Of a DNA stretch of 64,000 bases, positions 15,915-24,461 are shown piece by piece. The position numbers were made by a program, and so were the translations under genes. Numbering within the stretch: the stretch's first letter is position 1; each line of letters starts with the position of its first letter. The notes under the pieces are model-generated. The model had not been told where the DNA came from and searched no databases. It saw only the letters and a program-made list of their open reading frames with translations. Location of the stretch: positions 1 to 64,000 of the forward strand of contig JAJYVF010000021.1 of the NCBI GenBank assembly GCA_021792135.1, in the 5' to 3' direction. The DNA is from Acidobacteriota bacterium. GTDB lineage: Bacteria; Acidobacteriota; Terriglobia; Terriglobales; Acidobacteriaceae.

Positions 15915-17213
15915 TCAGCGGCTGAGGGCGAAGGCATGCTGCGCCGCTCTTACTGTGTGCTCGATGTCTCCCTCGCTGTGTGCCGTGCTCAGAAACGCCG
16001 CTTCAAACTGCGACGGCGGCAGCCAGACACCCGCGTCCAGCAGGGCCCGATGAAACGCCGCGAAGCGCTTCGTGTCCGAGTGCGCCGCGCTTGCGAAGTC
16101 CGTGACTGGCTCGCCTGTAAAGAACCACGTAAACATCGCGCCCACCCGGTTCGCCGTCAGCGGAACGCCAGCCTTCTTCGCCTCCGCCAGCACACCCTCC
16201 ACCAGCGCAGCGCTCAGCTTCTCCAGACTCGGATACACCACCTCGCGGTGATCCCGCAGATATCCGACCGTGGCAATTCCCGCGGCCATGGCCAGCGGAT
16301 TCCCGCTCAGCGTTCCTGCCTGGTAAACCGGCCCCAGCGGCGCCAGCTGATCCATGATCTCCGCCCGCCCGCCGAAGGCGCCGCACGGCAGTCCACCGCC
16401 CAGAATTTTCCCCAGCGTTGTCAGGTCGGGGCGGATTCCGAAGTGCTCCTGCACCCCGCCCAGCGCAACCCGGAAGCCGGTCATCACCTCATCGAAGATG
16501 AGCAGCGCCCCATGCTTTTCCGTCAGGGCGCGAAGCGCCTCCAGATACCCCGCGGCCGGGGGAATGCATCCCGAGTTTCCGACGACTGGTTCGACGATGA
16601 TGCAGGCAATTTCGTCCGGATGGCTGACAAAGGCCGCCTCCACCGCCGCGGCGTCATTGAAGGGCAGCGCCAGCGTGAAGAGCGCCGTCTCCTCCGGGAC
16701 GCCCGCTGAGCCCGGAATCCCGAACGTCGCGACGCCCGAGCCCGCCTTCACCAGCAGCCCGTCCGCATGTCCGTGATAGCAGCCCTCGAATTTAACGACA
16801 TATTTCCGGCTGGTAAAGGCCCGCGCCAGGCGGATCGCCGACATCGTGGCTTCTGTTCCGGAACTGACAAACCGCAGCTTTTCAACCGAGGGAAAGGCCG
16901 CTGCGACCAACTCGGCCAGATCTCCTTCGAGCGCCGTTGAAGCGCCGAAACTGGCGCTGCGCTGCGCCGCCTGCCGGACCGCCTCCACCGCTGGCGGAAA
17001 TGCGTGGCCCAGGATCATAGGACCCCACGAGCCAACATAGTCGATGTACCGGTTGCCGTCGGCGTCCCACAGGTACGCGCCCTCGGCACGCTCGACGAAG
17101 GGCGGATCGCCCCCCACGGCGCGAAACGCGCGAACCGGGGAATTCACTCCGCCGGGGAAGAGTCTTTCCGCGCGCTGGCGCAGTGCCTGAGAGCGTTCTG
17201 AAGGAAGGGGCAT
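15915..17213 (-). CDS. hemL: Glutamate-1-semialdehyde 2,1-aminomutase
   Basis: This 432-residue PLP enzyme makes 5-aminolevulinate in the C5 pathway of tetrapyrrole synthesis. Motifs are [12 protein letters not shown] near the N-terminus, [52 protein letters not shown] and [17 protein letters not shown], which carries the PLP-binding Lys. [16 protein letters not shown] follows. Length and motif order are standard. It stands alone on the minus strand, converging on the barrel gene 17 bases away. A small hairpin (CCTCAG/CTGAGG) overlaps its stop. Confidence 0.97.
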   Translation of the reverse strand: MPLPSERSQALRQRAERLFPGGVNSPVRAFRAVGGDPPFVERAEGAYLWDADGNRYIDYVGSWGPMILGHAFPPAVEAVRQAAQRSASFGASTALEGDLAELVAAAFPSVEKLRFVSSGTEATMSAIRLARAFTSRKYVVKFEGCYHGHADGLLVKAGSGVATFGIPGSAGVPEETALFTLALPFNDAAAVEAAFVSHPDEIACIIVEPVVGNSGCIPPAAGYLEALRALTEKHGALLIFDEVMTGFRVALGGVQEHFGIRPDLTTLGKILGGGLPCGAFGGRAEIMDQLAPLGPVYQAGTLSGNPLAMAAGIATVGYLRDHREVVYPSLEKLSAALVEGVLAEAKKAGVPLTANRVGAMFTWFFTGEPVTDFASAAHSDTKRFAAFHRALLDAGVWLPPSQFEAAFLSTAHSEGDIEHTVRAAQHAFALSR

Positions 17214-17272
17214 AAGCCCCAGTATAGGTGGCGGTCAGTCGCAGGGATGTGCCTGAAAGATGCTGAATGGCC

Positions 17273-18031
17273 TCAGATCCCCGCGTACCATGCATAACCC
17301 GCTTCCGGAGAAGCCGATCCCAGCCCCTTGCCGAAGTGCTTCATGCTGTCGGTTGCGGTCAGGCGCGTAATGTACTTCAGGCTCTTATACCCAAGCTGCC
17401 GCGGCACTCGCAGGCGCAGCGGTCCGCCGAACTTCACCGGCAAATCCCCGTCGTTCATCCCCCAGGTCACATAAGTCTGGGGGTGCAGGGCATCGGCCAT
17501 ATCGATGCTTTCCCAAACCCCCTGCTGAATCGAAAAGTAGACGACATAGCGAGCCTGGGGCAGAATCGCGGCTTCCCGCAGAACCTCGTGCAGCGGGGTC
17601 CCGATCCACTCGGCGATGTAGGACCAGCCCTCTTCGCAGACCACTTCCGTGATCTGGCTCCGGTAGGGCATCGAGTGCAGGTCGGCCACGGACAGCGACA
17701 GAGGATGTGCGACCATTCCATCCACCGTCAGCCGCCAGTCGGCAAAGCCCGCGGCCTCGTACCGTTTGAACTCCTCGCTGGGCGGCGCGGTTTCGTTGGC
17801 GAAGGGTGCCTTCGAAATCATGCTGCGGGGAAACTCCCTCGCCAGCGAGTGCCGCGTCAGCAGCCGCTGTGCCGCGTAGGTCAGCGTCTCGCCCGGCCCG
17901 TAAATGCCTCCGTGATCGGGAGGAATCAGTCCGTACCGGCGCGCGATCCGGTCCGCCGCGGTCAATCCCGCAGCGCCCGCCGTTGCGGCCAGTCCCGTCC
18001 AGATCAGCTTCCGCCGTGTAATCCCGCTCAT
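17273..18031 (-). CDS. MsrP/YedY-like molybdopterin oxidoreductase
   Basis: This 252-residue protein of the sulfite oxidase/YedY fold binds a molybdopterin cofactor. The N-terminus TRRKLIWTGLAATAGAAG is a Tat-type signal, as expected for a cofactor folded before export. The molybdenum-coordinating Cys is Cys132 in EVVCEEGWS, matching the RCVEAWS segment of MsrP. GGPLRLRVPRQLGYKSLKYI is the family C-terminal motif. MsrP reduces methionine sulfoxide in periplasmic proteins. The ATG at 18031 overlaps the cytochrome b gene stop by four bases, so the two are translationally coupled. The electron donor is therefore probably that cytochrome, not an MsrQ-type protein. The exact substrate is unproven. 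Confidence 0.88.
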   Translation of the reverse strand: MSGITRRKLIWTGLAATAGAAGLTAADRIARRYGLIPPDHGGIYGPGETLTYAAQRLLTRHSLAREFPRSMISKAPFANETAPPSEEFKRYEAAGFADWRLTVDGMVAHPLSLSVADLHSMPYRSQITEVVCEEGWSYIAEWIGTPLHEVLREAAILPQARYVVYFSIQQGVWESIDMADALHPQTYVTWGMNDGDLPVKFGGPLRLRVPRQLGYKSLKYITRLTATDSMKHFGKGLGSASPEAGYAWYAGI

Positions 18032-18765
18032 GGCTGCACCTCTGTTTCGGCCGCCCGGCCCGTGATCATCGCGCGCATGCGGCCCCAGAAGCCCGCCAGC
18101 GCCACCATCGTCACGTGTACCACCAGAAACAGCACCAGGGCCCACGAGACAAAGAAGTGCAGCGTCCGGGCCGACTGCCGTCCACCCAGCCAGTTCACCG
18201 CCTCGGGGACCGCCGAATCGAACGACGGCGACAGCGCCAGTCCGGTCCAGATCACCAGCGGAAACAGCACGAAGATCACCGCCAGATAGGCGGTCCGCTG
18301 CAGCACGTTGTACGATCGCGCCTCATGGGCGTTCAGTGGCGCCCGCCGCAGATGGCGCGCAATTTGCTCCCGGTATGCCTGCCACGACCGCTGGCCGCGC
18401 CGCGGCGTCAGATTCCTGCCGAAGTGGCCCGTCCAAAAGCCCCAGATCCCGTACACCAGCGCCGTCAGCACCAGGACCCACGCCGCCTCAAAGTGCAGAT
18501 ACCGGCTCCAGCCATTCTCATCCGGCATCACGAACTTGTACCCCGTCGGAACCATGTCCCTCGACGCCGGTATCGGCAGCGAGAACAGCGGTTTCATGTT
18601 CACGTTGCCCGTCTCGCCCCAGTAGAACCGCGGATGCGAGATCACAATCTCCCCGCCGGTGATCAGCAGGGCTGAGAAAGCCAGGACCGTGAGCCAGTGC
18701 GTCACACGCACAAGCGCAGAGTGCCGGGAAACCTCCGGCTTGGATTGCGGGGCGGCGGCTGACAC
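18028..18765 (-). CDS. Cytochrome b561-type membrane protein
   Basis: A 245-residue protein with four to five transmembrane segments and His residues placed for b-type haem: RVTHWLTVLAF near the N-terminus, YLHFEAAWVL, and TLHFFVSWALVLFLVVHV at the C-terminus. It fits the cytochrome b561/b6 N-terminal-like superfamily (CybB and hydrogenase cytochrome b relatives). It has a large loop between helices one and two. It starts with GTG and overlaps the molybdopterin gene by four bases, so it probably carries electrons from the quinone pool to that periplasmic enzyme. Confidence 0.85.
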   Translation of the reverse strand: MSAAAPQSKPEVSRHSALVRVTHWLTVLAFSALLITGGEIVISHPRFYWGETGNVNMKPLFSLPIPASRDMVPTGYKFVMPDENGWSRYLHFEAAWVLVLTALVYGIWGFWTGHFGRNLTPRRGQRSWQAYREQIARHLRRAPLNAHEARSYNVLQRTAYLAVIFVLFPLVIWTGLALSPSFDSAVPEAVNWLGGRQSARTLHFFVSWALVLFLVVHVTMVALAGFWGRMRAMITGRAAETEVQP

Positions 18766-18874
18766 GCGGCGAGCATAACACAGCGCGATATCCCCTGGCC
18801 CCTGGATTCAGAGTCCGATTCCCCGAAAGCATCATCGACGCATCCCGCGCCGATGGAAGATACTGGAGGTCTCC

Positions 18875-20635
18875 ATGCCGAAGCGCTATTCCGCCTTCTT
18901 TGCCCTGGGAGCATTGCTCATGACCGCCGCGCCCCTCTACCCTCAGGCCGGCAACGCGGGCGCACGATTCCGTGCCCTCGCCGACCAGTATTTTTCCGAC
19001 GCTGTTTTCCGCTATTCCCCCACCGAAGCTACGAGCGCCGGCCTCCATCAGTACGACGCGAAGCTCGAAGACTACAGCCGCGCCGGAATTGATTCCCAGA
19101 TCGCGACTCTGCACCAGTTCGAGGTCAAATTCGATGCTTTTCCGGCCGCTGGCCTCGATCGGAGCACCCAGGGCGATCTGGCCATGGTCCGCAACAACAT
19201 TCGCGGTACTCTCCTTGAACTCGAAACGATCCGCGGCTGGGAGAAAGACCCGGATCTCTATTCCAGCGGTATCACCGGCAGCGCCTTCGTCCTCATGGAA
19301 CGGAAGTTCGCTCCCCCCGCCGAGCGCCTTCGCGCCCTCATTGCCCGCGAGAAGCAGATGCCCGCCGCATTCACCGCGGCCCGGCAAAATCTGAAGAACC
19401 CGCCCCGCATCTACACCGAAATCGCCCTGCAGCAACTGCCCGACCTCATCAGCTTCTTCCAGCACGACGTCCCCGAAGCCTTCCACGACGTCACTGACAC
19501 CGCTGAGTTGGCCGAGTTCCACCAGACGAACGCCCAGGTCATCGCGGCTCTGCAGAGCTACGAAGGCTGGCTGAAGTCGGATGTTCTGCCCCGCTCGAAC
19601 GGCGATTTCCGCATCGGCGCCGACGCCTTCCGCAAGAAGCTCGAGTACGACGAGATGGTCGATACTCCGCTCGACAGGCTCCTTGAGATCGGCTACGCCG
19701 ACCTCCATAAGAATCAGGCCGAGTTTCAGCGCATCGCCCACGAAGTCGATCCGTCGAAAACTCCCAAAGAAGTCCTCGCGGAACTCGACGCCATCCATCC
19801 CGCGCCGGGCCAGCTGCTCGATACCTTTCATAGCACCTTCAAAAGTCTGATCGCCTTCATCAACACGAAACACATCATCACCATCCCCTCGACCGTCGAA
19901 CCCACCCTCGAGGAGACGCCGCCTTTCATGCGCGCCACCACGCAGGCTTCGATGGACTCGCCCGGCCCGTTCGAGAAGCACTCCACCACCGCGTACTTCA
20001 ACGTCACCTTGCCGGAAGAGAGCTGGTCACCGCACCAGGTGTCGGAATACATGGCAGCTTTCAACATCGGCACCGTCATCAGCACGGCTACCCACGAGGC
20101 CTATCCGGGCCATTACGTGCAGTTCCTCTGGGTGAACCACAGCAACCTCAGCACGGTGCGCAAGCTCATCACCGCCAACACCAATGTGGAAGGCTGGGCG
20201 CACTACTGCGAGCAGATGATGCTCGACGAGGGGTACAACCAGCCGGGCATCGGAGCCAAAGACCTGCGCCAGTCGCGCCTGATCCGCCTGGGCCAGCTCC
20301 AGGATGCGCTGCTCCGCGATGCCCGCTACATCGTCGGCATCAAAATGCATACCCGGGGTATGACCCTCGACCAGGCCCGGGCCTTCTTCGTGCAGGATGG
20401 CTACCAGTCCCCCTCCATTGCCGACGTCGAAACCAAACGCGGCACCGCCGATCCGACCTACCTCTATTACACCCTCGGCAAACTCGAGATTCTGAAGCTC
20501 CGAGCCGACCTCATGAAGAAGGAGGGCTCCGCTTTCTCGCTTGAGAAGTTTCATGACGACTTCATGCGCCAGGGAGGAGCGCCCATCAGGATCGTCCGCC
20601 AGGCGCTGCTGGGCGACAACTCTCCGACACTGTGA
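18875..20635 (+). CDS. DUF885 family exported metallopeptidase-like protein
   Basis: A 586-residue protein with a signal peptide (hydrophobic residues 6-20, cleavage near YPQAGNA). The diagnostic HEAYPGH segment is at residues 407-413, giving an HExxxxH zinc-like site. It is followed by EGWAHYCEQMMLDEGY, which supplies the conserved Glu ligand region of DUF885. These proteins are mainly helical and related to M2/M3/M32-type peptidases; few have been assayed. GGAGG lies seven bases before the ATG. No operon partners. Location should be periplasmic. Confidence 0.9.
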   Translation: MPKRYSAFFALGALLMTAAPLYPQAGNAGARFRALADQYFSDAVFRYSPTEATSAGLHQYDAKLEDYSRAGIDSQIATLHQFEVKFDAFPAAGLDRSTQGDLAMVRNNIRGTLLELETIRGWEKDPDLYSSGITGSAFVLMERKFAPPAERLRALIAREKQMPAAFTAARQNLKNPPRIYTEIALQQLPDLISFFQHDVPEAFHDVTDTAELAEFHQTNAQVIAALQSYEGWLKSDVLPRSNGDFRIGADAFRKKLEYDEMVDTPLDRLLEIGYADLHKNQAEFQRIAHEVDPSKTPKEVLAELDAIHPAPGQLLDTFHSTFKSLIAFINTKHIITIPSTVEPTLEETPPFMRATTQASMDSPGPFEKHSTTAYFNVTLPEESWSPHQVSEYMAAFNIGTVISTATHEAYPGHYVQFLWVNHSNLSTVRKLITANTNVEGWAHYCEQMMLDEGYNQPGIGAKDLRQSRLIRLGQLQDALLRDARYIVGIKMHTRGMTLDQARAFFVQDGYQSPSIADVETKRGTADPTYLYYTLGKLEILKLRADLMKKEGSAFSLEKFHDDFMRQGGAPIRIVRQALLGDNSPTL

Positions 20636-20794
20636 AAGATTTCGGCGGTGAAAGCCGCTGTAACCGGTTGGAAGAATCCGCGTTTGACTGTGATTAACCC
20701 GATTCCCAATTCGCATCTAACCCATATCGTTCTGTAAAATGCCCGTTTCGCTCACACTCGGTCCAAAAACAGAGGAAGGAATCCGAACGCAACG

Positions 20795-21676
20795 ATGGCC
20801 ACAAAGACGAAAGTGCGCAAGGCGGTTTTTCCGGCGGCGGGGTTTGGCACCCGCTTTTTACCAGCCACTAAATCCATTCCCAAGGAAATGCTGGCGCTCG
20901 TCGACAAGCCGATCATCCAGTACGGAGTCGAGGAAGCGCTGGCTGCCGGCTGCGATCAGATCGTCATCGTCACGGGCCGCGGCAAATCCGCCATCGAAGA
21001 CCACTTCGATGTGAGCTACGAGCTCGAGTGCACCCTGGAGAAGCGCGGCAAGAGCGATCTCCTCGCCCTCAGTCGCCAGGTCTCGCACATGGTGCGCGTC
21101 TCCTATGTCCGTCAGAAGGAAGCCATGGGCCTTGGCCACGCGGTTCTTATGGCCCGCGACCTTGTCGGCGACGAGCCCTTCGCGGTCATTCTTCCCGACG
21201 ACGTCATCGACGCGCCCACCCCCTGTCTGAAACAGATGATGGACATCTTCGACGATGTGCAGTCCTCCATCCTTGCCACGCAGGTCGTCGAGGGCCCTGC
21301 CATCTCCGCCTATGGCGTGCTCGATGGCTCATCCGTCCCCGGCAACCCGCGCCTCTTCGACGTCACAGGTCTGGTCGAGAAGCCCAAGCCGGCCGAAGCG
21401 CCCTCGAAGAACGCGATCATCGGCCGTTACATCCTCACTCCAAGGGTTTTCGATCTGCTCGAAACCACCCCGCTCGGCGCTGGCGGAGAGCTCCAGCTCA
21501 CCGACGGCCTCAAGGGCCTTCTCCAGACCGAGAAAGTCTACGGTTACAGCTTCGATGGGGTTCGCCACGACGCCGGCGACAAGTTCGGCATGCTGCGGGC
21601 TACGGTCGAATTCGCCCTGAAACGCGAGGACCTCGGCCCCGCTTTCCGCGACTATCTGAAATCACTGAAGCTGTGA
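20795..21676 (+). CDS. galU: UTP--glucose-1-phosphate uridylyltransferase
   Basis: This 293-residue enzyme makes UDP-glucose for envelope polysaccharide and sugar interconversion. Motifs are VRKAVFPAAGFGTRFLPATKSIPKEML (nucleotide-binding and catalytic Lys/Arg), IVTGRGKSAIEDHFD, KEAMGLGHAVL, FAVILPDDVI (metal-binding Asp), LVEKPKPAEAPS, GRYILTP and GGELQLTD. The length is standard. The preceding gap of 159 bases contains a TTGACT hexamer near 20684 but no convincing -10 at the right distance, so no promoter is called. Confidence 0.96.
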   Translation: MATKTKVRKAVFPAAGFGTRFLPATKSIPKEMLALVDKPIIQYGVEEALAAGCDQIVIVTGRGKSAIEDHFDVSYELECTLEKRGKSDLLALSRQVSHMVRVSYVRQKEAMGLGHAVLMARDLVGDEPFAVILPDDVIDAPTPCLKQMMDIFDDVQSSILATQVVEGPAISAYGVLDGSSVPGNPRLFDVTGLVEKPKPAEAPSKNAIIGRYILTPRVFDLLETTPLGAGGELQLTDGLKGLLQTEKVYGYSFDGVRHDAGDKFGMLRATVEFALKREDLGPAFRDYLKSLKL

Positions 21677-21711
21677 GCCGCCGGACAGGTGGGACTCTTT
21701 TCAAACGCACC

Positions 21712-21815
21712 GTCATCCTGAGCGCAGTGAGGGATTCATGCCGGCACTCGGTCTCCGCGGCGCGGCGAATAGTCCCAGGTCCATTTGCCGCCAGTCCGCA
21801 TGAATGTCATCCTCG
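21712..21815. repeat. REP-like palindromic element
   Basis: The segment opens with GTCATCCTGAGCGCAGTGAG and contains ATTCATGC, whose exact reverse complement GCATGAAT recurs about 55 bases later. That copy is followed by a second GTCATCC. Together they give a hairpin with an 8-bp outer stem. The GTCATCCTGAGCG word resembles intergenic REP-like sequences common in bacterial genomes. Only one copy is in this window, so repeat status is inferred. It lies between galU and the next gene. Confidence 0.4.
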
Positions 21816-21819
21816 AGAG

Positions 21820-22281
21820 ATGATCCGATTCCCACGGCTCGGCGCGGCCTTGCTGCTGCTCGCCTGTGCACTCTCCGGAATGGCCCAGGACCGCGGTACC
21901 TGGAGCGCGGCAAGTTCGAACGCGAGAGCCATCACCGGTGACCTTGAAATCTCCGACGCGAGGCTCTCCATCAACTTTGCAAAGTATCCGCTTGCCCAAA
22001 TCCGCTCGATCACGCCAGCTGAAGCAGCGGCTCTGTTTCAGGCAGACAGCAGTGCCCCCGGCAGCGGAAATCTCTACCGACTGAGCGTCCCGCCCACAAA
22101 GCAGTTTCTGCACCATAACACCCTGTGCGGCAGCGAGGAAACGCAGTGGATGGTGACGTGGCTTCAGGGAAAAGATCTGCAGGTCGCTTTTTTCTCGGGG
22201 TCGAAGATGCCCATCCTGACCTTCGATGCCCTGAACAGCTCCGCGGACCTCTGCGGCACCTTTTCCTATCTCCGCTGGTGA
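21820..22281 (+). CDS. Exported protein of unknown function
   Basis: A 153-residue protein with a clear signal peptide (FPRLGAALLLLACALSGMAQ) and a compact mature part. The mature part has two Cys residues (NTLCGSEETQW and SADLCGTF) that could form a disulfide. I recognise no family. The mature sequence reads like a small periplasmic beta-rich domain. The ATG at 21820 is embedded at the end of the REP-like element, and its Shine-Dalgarno (CGAGAG) is weak. Real status is supported by the signal peptide and by the drop of signal in other frames. Confidence 0.6.
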   Translation: MIRFPRLGAALLLLACALSGMAQDRGTWSAASSNARAITGDLEISDARLSINFAKYPLAQIRSITPAEAAALFQADSSAPGSGNLYRLSVPPTKQFLHHNTLCGSEETQWMVTWLQGKDLQVAFFSGSKMPILTFDALNSSADLCGTFSYLRW

Positions 22282-22408
22282 TCCAATGCGTGCCTCCTGT
22301 CCGTGGCGGCGTGGCCGGCAACGGAACCATCCCCACGATGCCAGCCGGTAAAGGTGGCTGCACGCTGGATGGAGGGTAGATCCCGAGTGGAACTGGGAAG
22401 GGTTTGGG

Positions 22409-22432
22409 TTGACAATGGCGACAGGAAATACT
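22409..22432 (+). promoter_or_regulatory. Candidate promoter/operator before the ribose operon
   Basis: A perfect TTGACA hexamer at 22409-22414 is followed by the partial palindrome GGAAATACTTCC (GGAA, four bases, TTCC), 83 to 66 bases before the operon start. The -10 hexamer at 17 bases spacing is poor, so the palindrome may mark an activator or repressor site. Weak evidence. Confidence 0.25.
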
Positions 22433-22496
22433 TCCGTTCTTTGAAGGATTTGATTGTCCCTGCGCAAAGCAGGCATTTTGCTTCAGGCAGGTCCGC

Positions 22497-23486
22497 TTGT
22501 TTCAGCCGCAGACTTACGCCATCGCCCTGAGCTTCATGCTGATCAGCATGCTTTGCTGGGGCTCCTGGGCGAACACTCTCAAGCTTTGCCCCGGCTACCG
22601 CTTCCAGCTCTTTTACTGGGACTATGTGATCGGGGTGCTGCTGGGTTCCTTCTTCTGGGGGCTGACGCTGGGCAGCCTGGGCCACAGCGGACCGGGATTC
22701 CTCGCCGCCATTGACCATGCCGACATTCGGCATGCGCTGCTGGCGGTGGCCGGCGGGGTGGTCTTCAATGTCGCGAATCTGCTGCTGGTCGCCGCCATCG
22801 ACATCGCCGGGCTTGCGGTCGCTTTTCCGGTGGGAATCGGGTTGGCCCTGGTCATCGGCGCGCTCAGCAGCTATGTGGTCTCTCCACGGGGCAATCCGTG
22901 GCTGCTCTTCGGCGGGATCGCGCTGGTGCTGGCGGCCATCGTGGTGGACGCACTCGCCTACCGCATGCGCGAGCAGACGCAGGCCGCCATGAGCCGGCGC
23001 GGCGTGGTGATCTGTATCGTCTCCGGCGTTCTGATGGGGACGTTTTACCCGCTGGTCGCGGGTTCCATGGGCGGGACCGGTTCGCCCGGGCCGTACGCCG
23101 CCGGGTTCTTCTTCGCGATCGGCGTGGCGATCTGCGCTCTGCCCGTGAACTGGCTGTTTATGCGCAAGCCGCTGGATGGTCGCGAGCCTGTTGCGCTGGC
23201 CGGAGTCTTCCGCGCACCGTCGCGCTGGCATGTGTGGGGTGCGATTGGTGGCGCGGTGTGGTGCACTGGCGCGGTGATGAATTTTGCGGCGTCCCAGGCG
23301 CACCTGGTGGGACCGGCGGTTTCCTACTCCATCGGGCAGGGAGCCACCATGGTATCGGCTGGCTGGGGTGTGTTTGTGTGGAAGGAATTTGGAGGAGCGC
23401 CGGCAGCGGCCAAACGTCTGCTGGTGTGGATGTTTCTCTTGTTTGTGGCGGGACTGACGGCCGTAGCTGTGGCCCCGATCCTGTAG
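22497..23486 (+). CDS. GRP-family sugar permease (RbsU/RusT-like)
   Basis: A 329-residue inner-membrane protein with ten hydrophobic segments. The N-terminal MLCWGSWANTLKL motif and FNVANLLLVAAIDIAGLAVAFPVGIG are typical of the glucose/ribose porter (GRP) branch of the DMT superfamily. The start is a TTG with AGG about five bases upstream; the next Met would remove the first helix. It is followed 30 bases later by ribokinase and then by a nucleoside hydrolase, so ribose is the likely substrate. Members of this family are often mis-annotated as multidrug transporters. Sugar specificity is inferred from context. Confidence 0.85.
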   Translation: MFQPQTYAIALSFMLISMLCWGSWANTLKLCPGYRFQLFYWDYVIGVLLGSFFWGLTLGSLGHSGPGFLAAIDHADIRHALLAVAGGVVFNVANLLLVAAIDIAGLAVAFPVGIGLALVIGALSSYVVSPRGNPWLLFGGIALVLAAIVVDALAYRMREQTQAAMSRRGVVICIVSGVLMGTFYPLVAGSMGGTGSPGPYAAGFFFAIGVAICALPVNWLFMRKPLDGREPVALAGVFRAPSRWHVWGAIGGAVWCTGAVMNFAASQAHLVGPAVSYSIGQGATMVSAGWGVFVWKEFGGAPAAAKRLLVWMFLLFVAGLTAVAVAPIL

Positions 23487-23516
23487 CGGGGGCCGGTGGC
23501 GGAGAAAGCAGGATCT

Positions 23517-24461
23517 ATGAGCAGCAAACCCATCGTAGTGGTCGGCAGTATCAATATCGATCTGGTCGTGAAATCAGAGCGGCTGCCGGTTCCCGGGGAA
23601 ACGATTCTTGGCGGTGAATTCAGGTCGCATCCGGGCGGCAAGGGGGCCAATCAGGCGGGGGCGGCTGCGCGGCTCGGGCATCCGGTATTCATGATCGGGC
23701 GCGTCGGGCGCGATCTGTTCGGGCAGGAGCTTCTCGGTTTTCTGGGCCGCGCGGGAGTGGACACATCGTTCGTGGCGCCCTCCGATACGACGACCGGCAC
23801 GGCGATCATCACCGTGACGCCTGGAGGGCAGAACAGCATCATCGTGGCGTCAGGGGCAAATTCCGAGGTCAGTCCGGAAGACCTTGACCTCGCTCGGGGA
23901 CTCATCCGCAGCGCCAGTCTGGTGCTGGCGCAGCTGGAGATTCCGATGCGCACGGTGGAAAATCTGGCGGAGATCTGCGCGGAGGAGCAGGTGCCGCTGG
24001 TGCTGGATCCGGCGCCGGCGCAGGTTCTGGCTCCCGAACTGCTGCGCACGATCACCTGGATCACTCCCAACGAGGTGGAGGCGCGGCAGCTCCAGAGCTT
24101 TGCGGGCGCCGCCTCCAGTCCGACGCCGAAGGAATCCGCCGAAGGTATGCTGGCGCTCGGCGCCCGGAACGTGGTGCTGAAGCTGGGCGAATGCGGGGCG
24201 TTCCTGGCGACAGCGGCCGGATTGCGGACGGCTGTGCCGGCCTTTCCGGTGAAGGCCGTGGACACGACGGGTGCCGGAGACGCCTTCAACGGGGCCTTCG
24301 CCGTAGCTCTGGCGCGGGGCGCGGAGCCGCTGGAGGCGGCACGGTTTGCTTCCGCGGTCGCCGCAATCTCTGTTACTCGCCACGGCGCACTGCCCTCGAT
24401 GCCGGCCGAGCCGGAAGTGGACGCATTCCTCCAAAATCGCTCGCACATGGAGATTGCATGA
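23517..24461 (+). CDS. rbsK: Ribokinase
   Basis: This 314-residue PfkB-family kinase phosphorylates ribose to ribose 5-phosphate. Motifs are VVVGSINIDLVV, HPGGKGANQAGAAARLG (PfkB signature 1), GTAIITVTPGGQNSIIVASGAN, LDPAPAQ, TPNEVEARQL and the C-terminal DTTGAGDAFNGAF (signature 2, catalytic Asp and anion hole). I chose the ATG at 23517, preceded by AGGA; an earlier Met at 23496 is also in frame. Its stop overlaps the nucleoside hydrolase start (ATGA), indicating coupled translation. Confidence 0.94.
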   Translation: MSSKPIVVVGSINIDLVVKSERLPVPGETILGGEFRSHPGGKGANQAGAAARLGHPVFMIGRVGRDLFGQELLGFLGRAGVDTSFVAPSDTTTGTAIITVTPGGQNSIIVASGANSEVSPEDLDLARGLIRSASLVLAQLEIPMRTVENLAEICAEEQVPLVLDPAPAQVLAPELLRTITWITPNEVEARQLQSFAGAASSPTPKESAEGMLALGARNVVLKLGECGAFLATAAGLRTAVPAFPVKAVDTTGAGDAFNGAFAVALARGAEPLEAARFASAVAAISVTRHGALPSMPAEPEVDAFLQNRSHMEIA

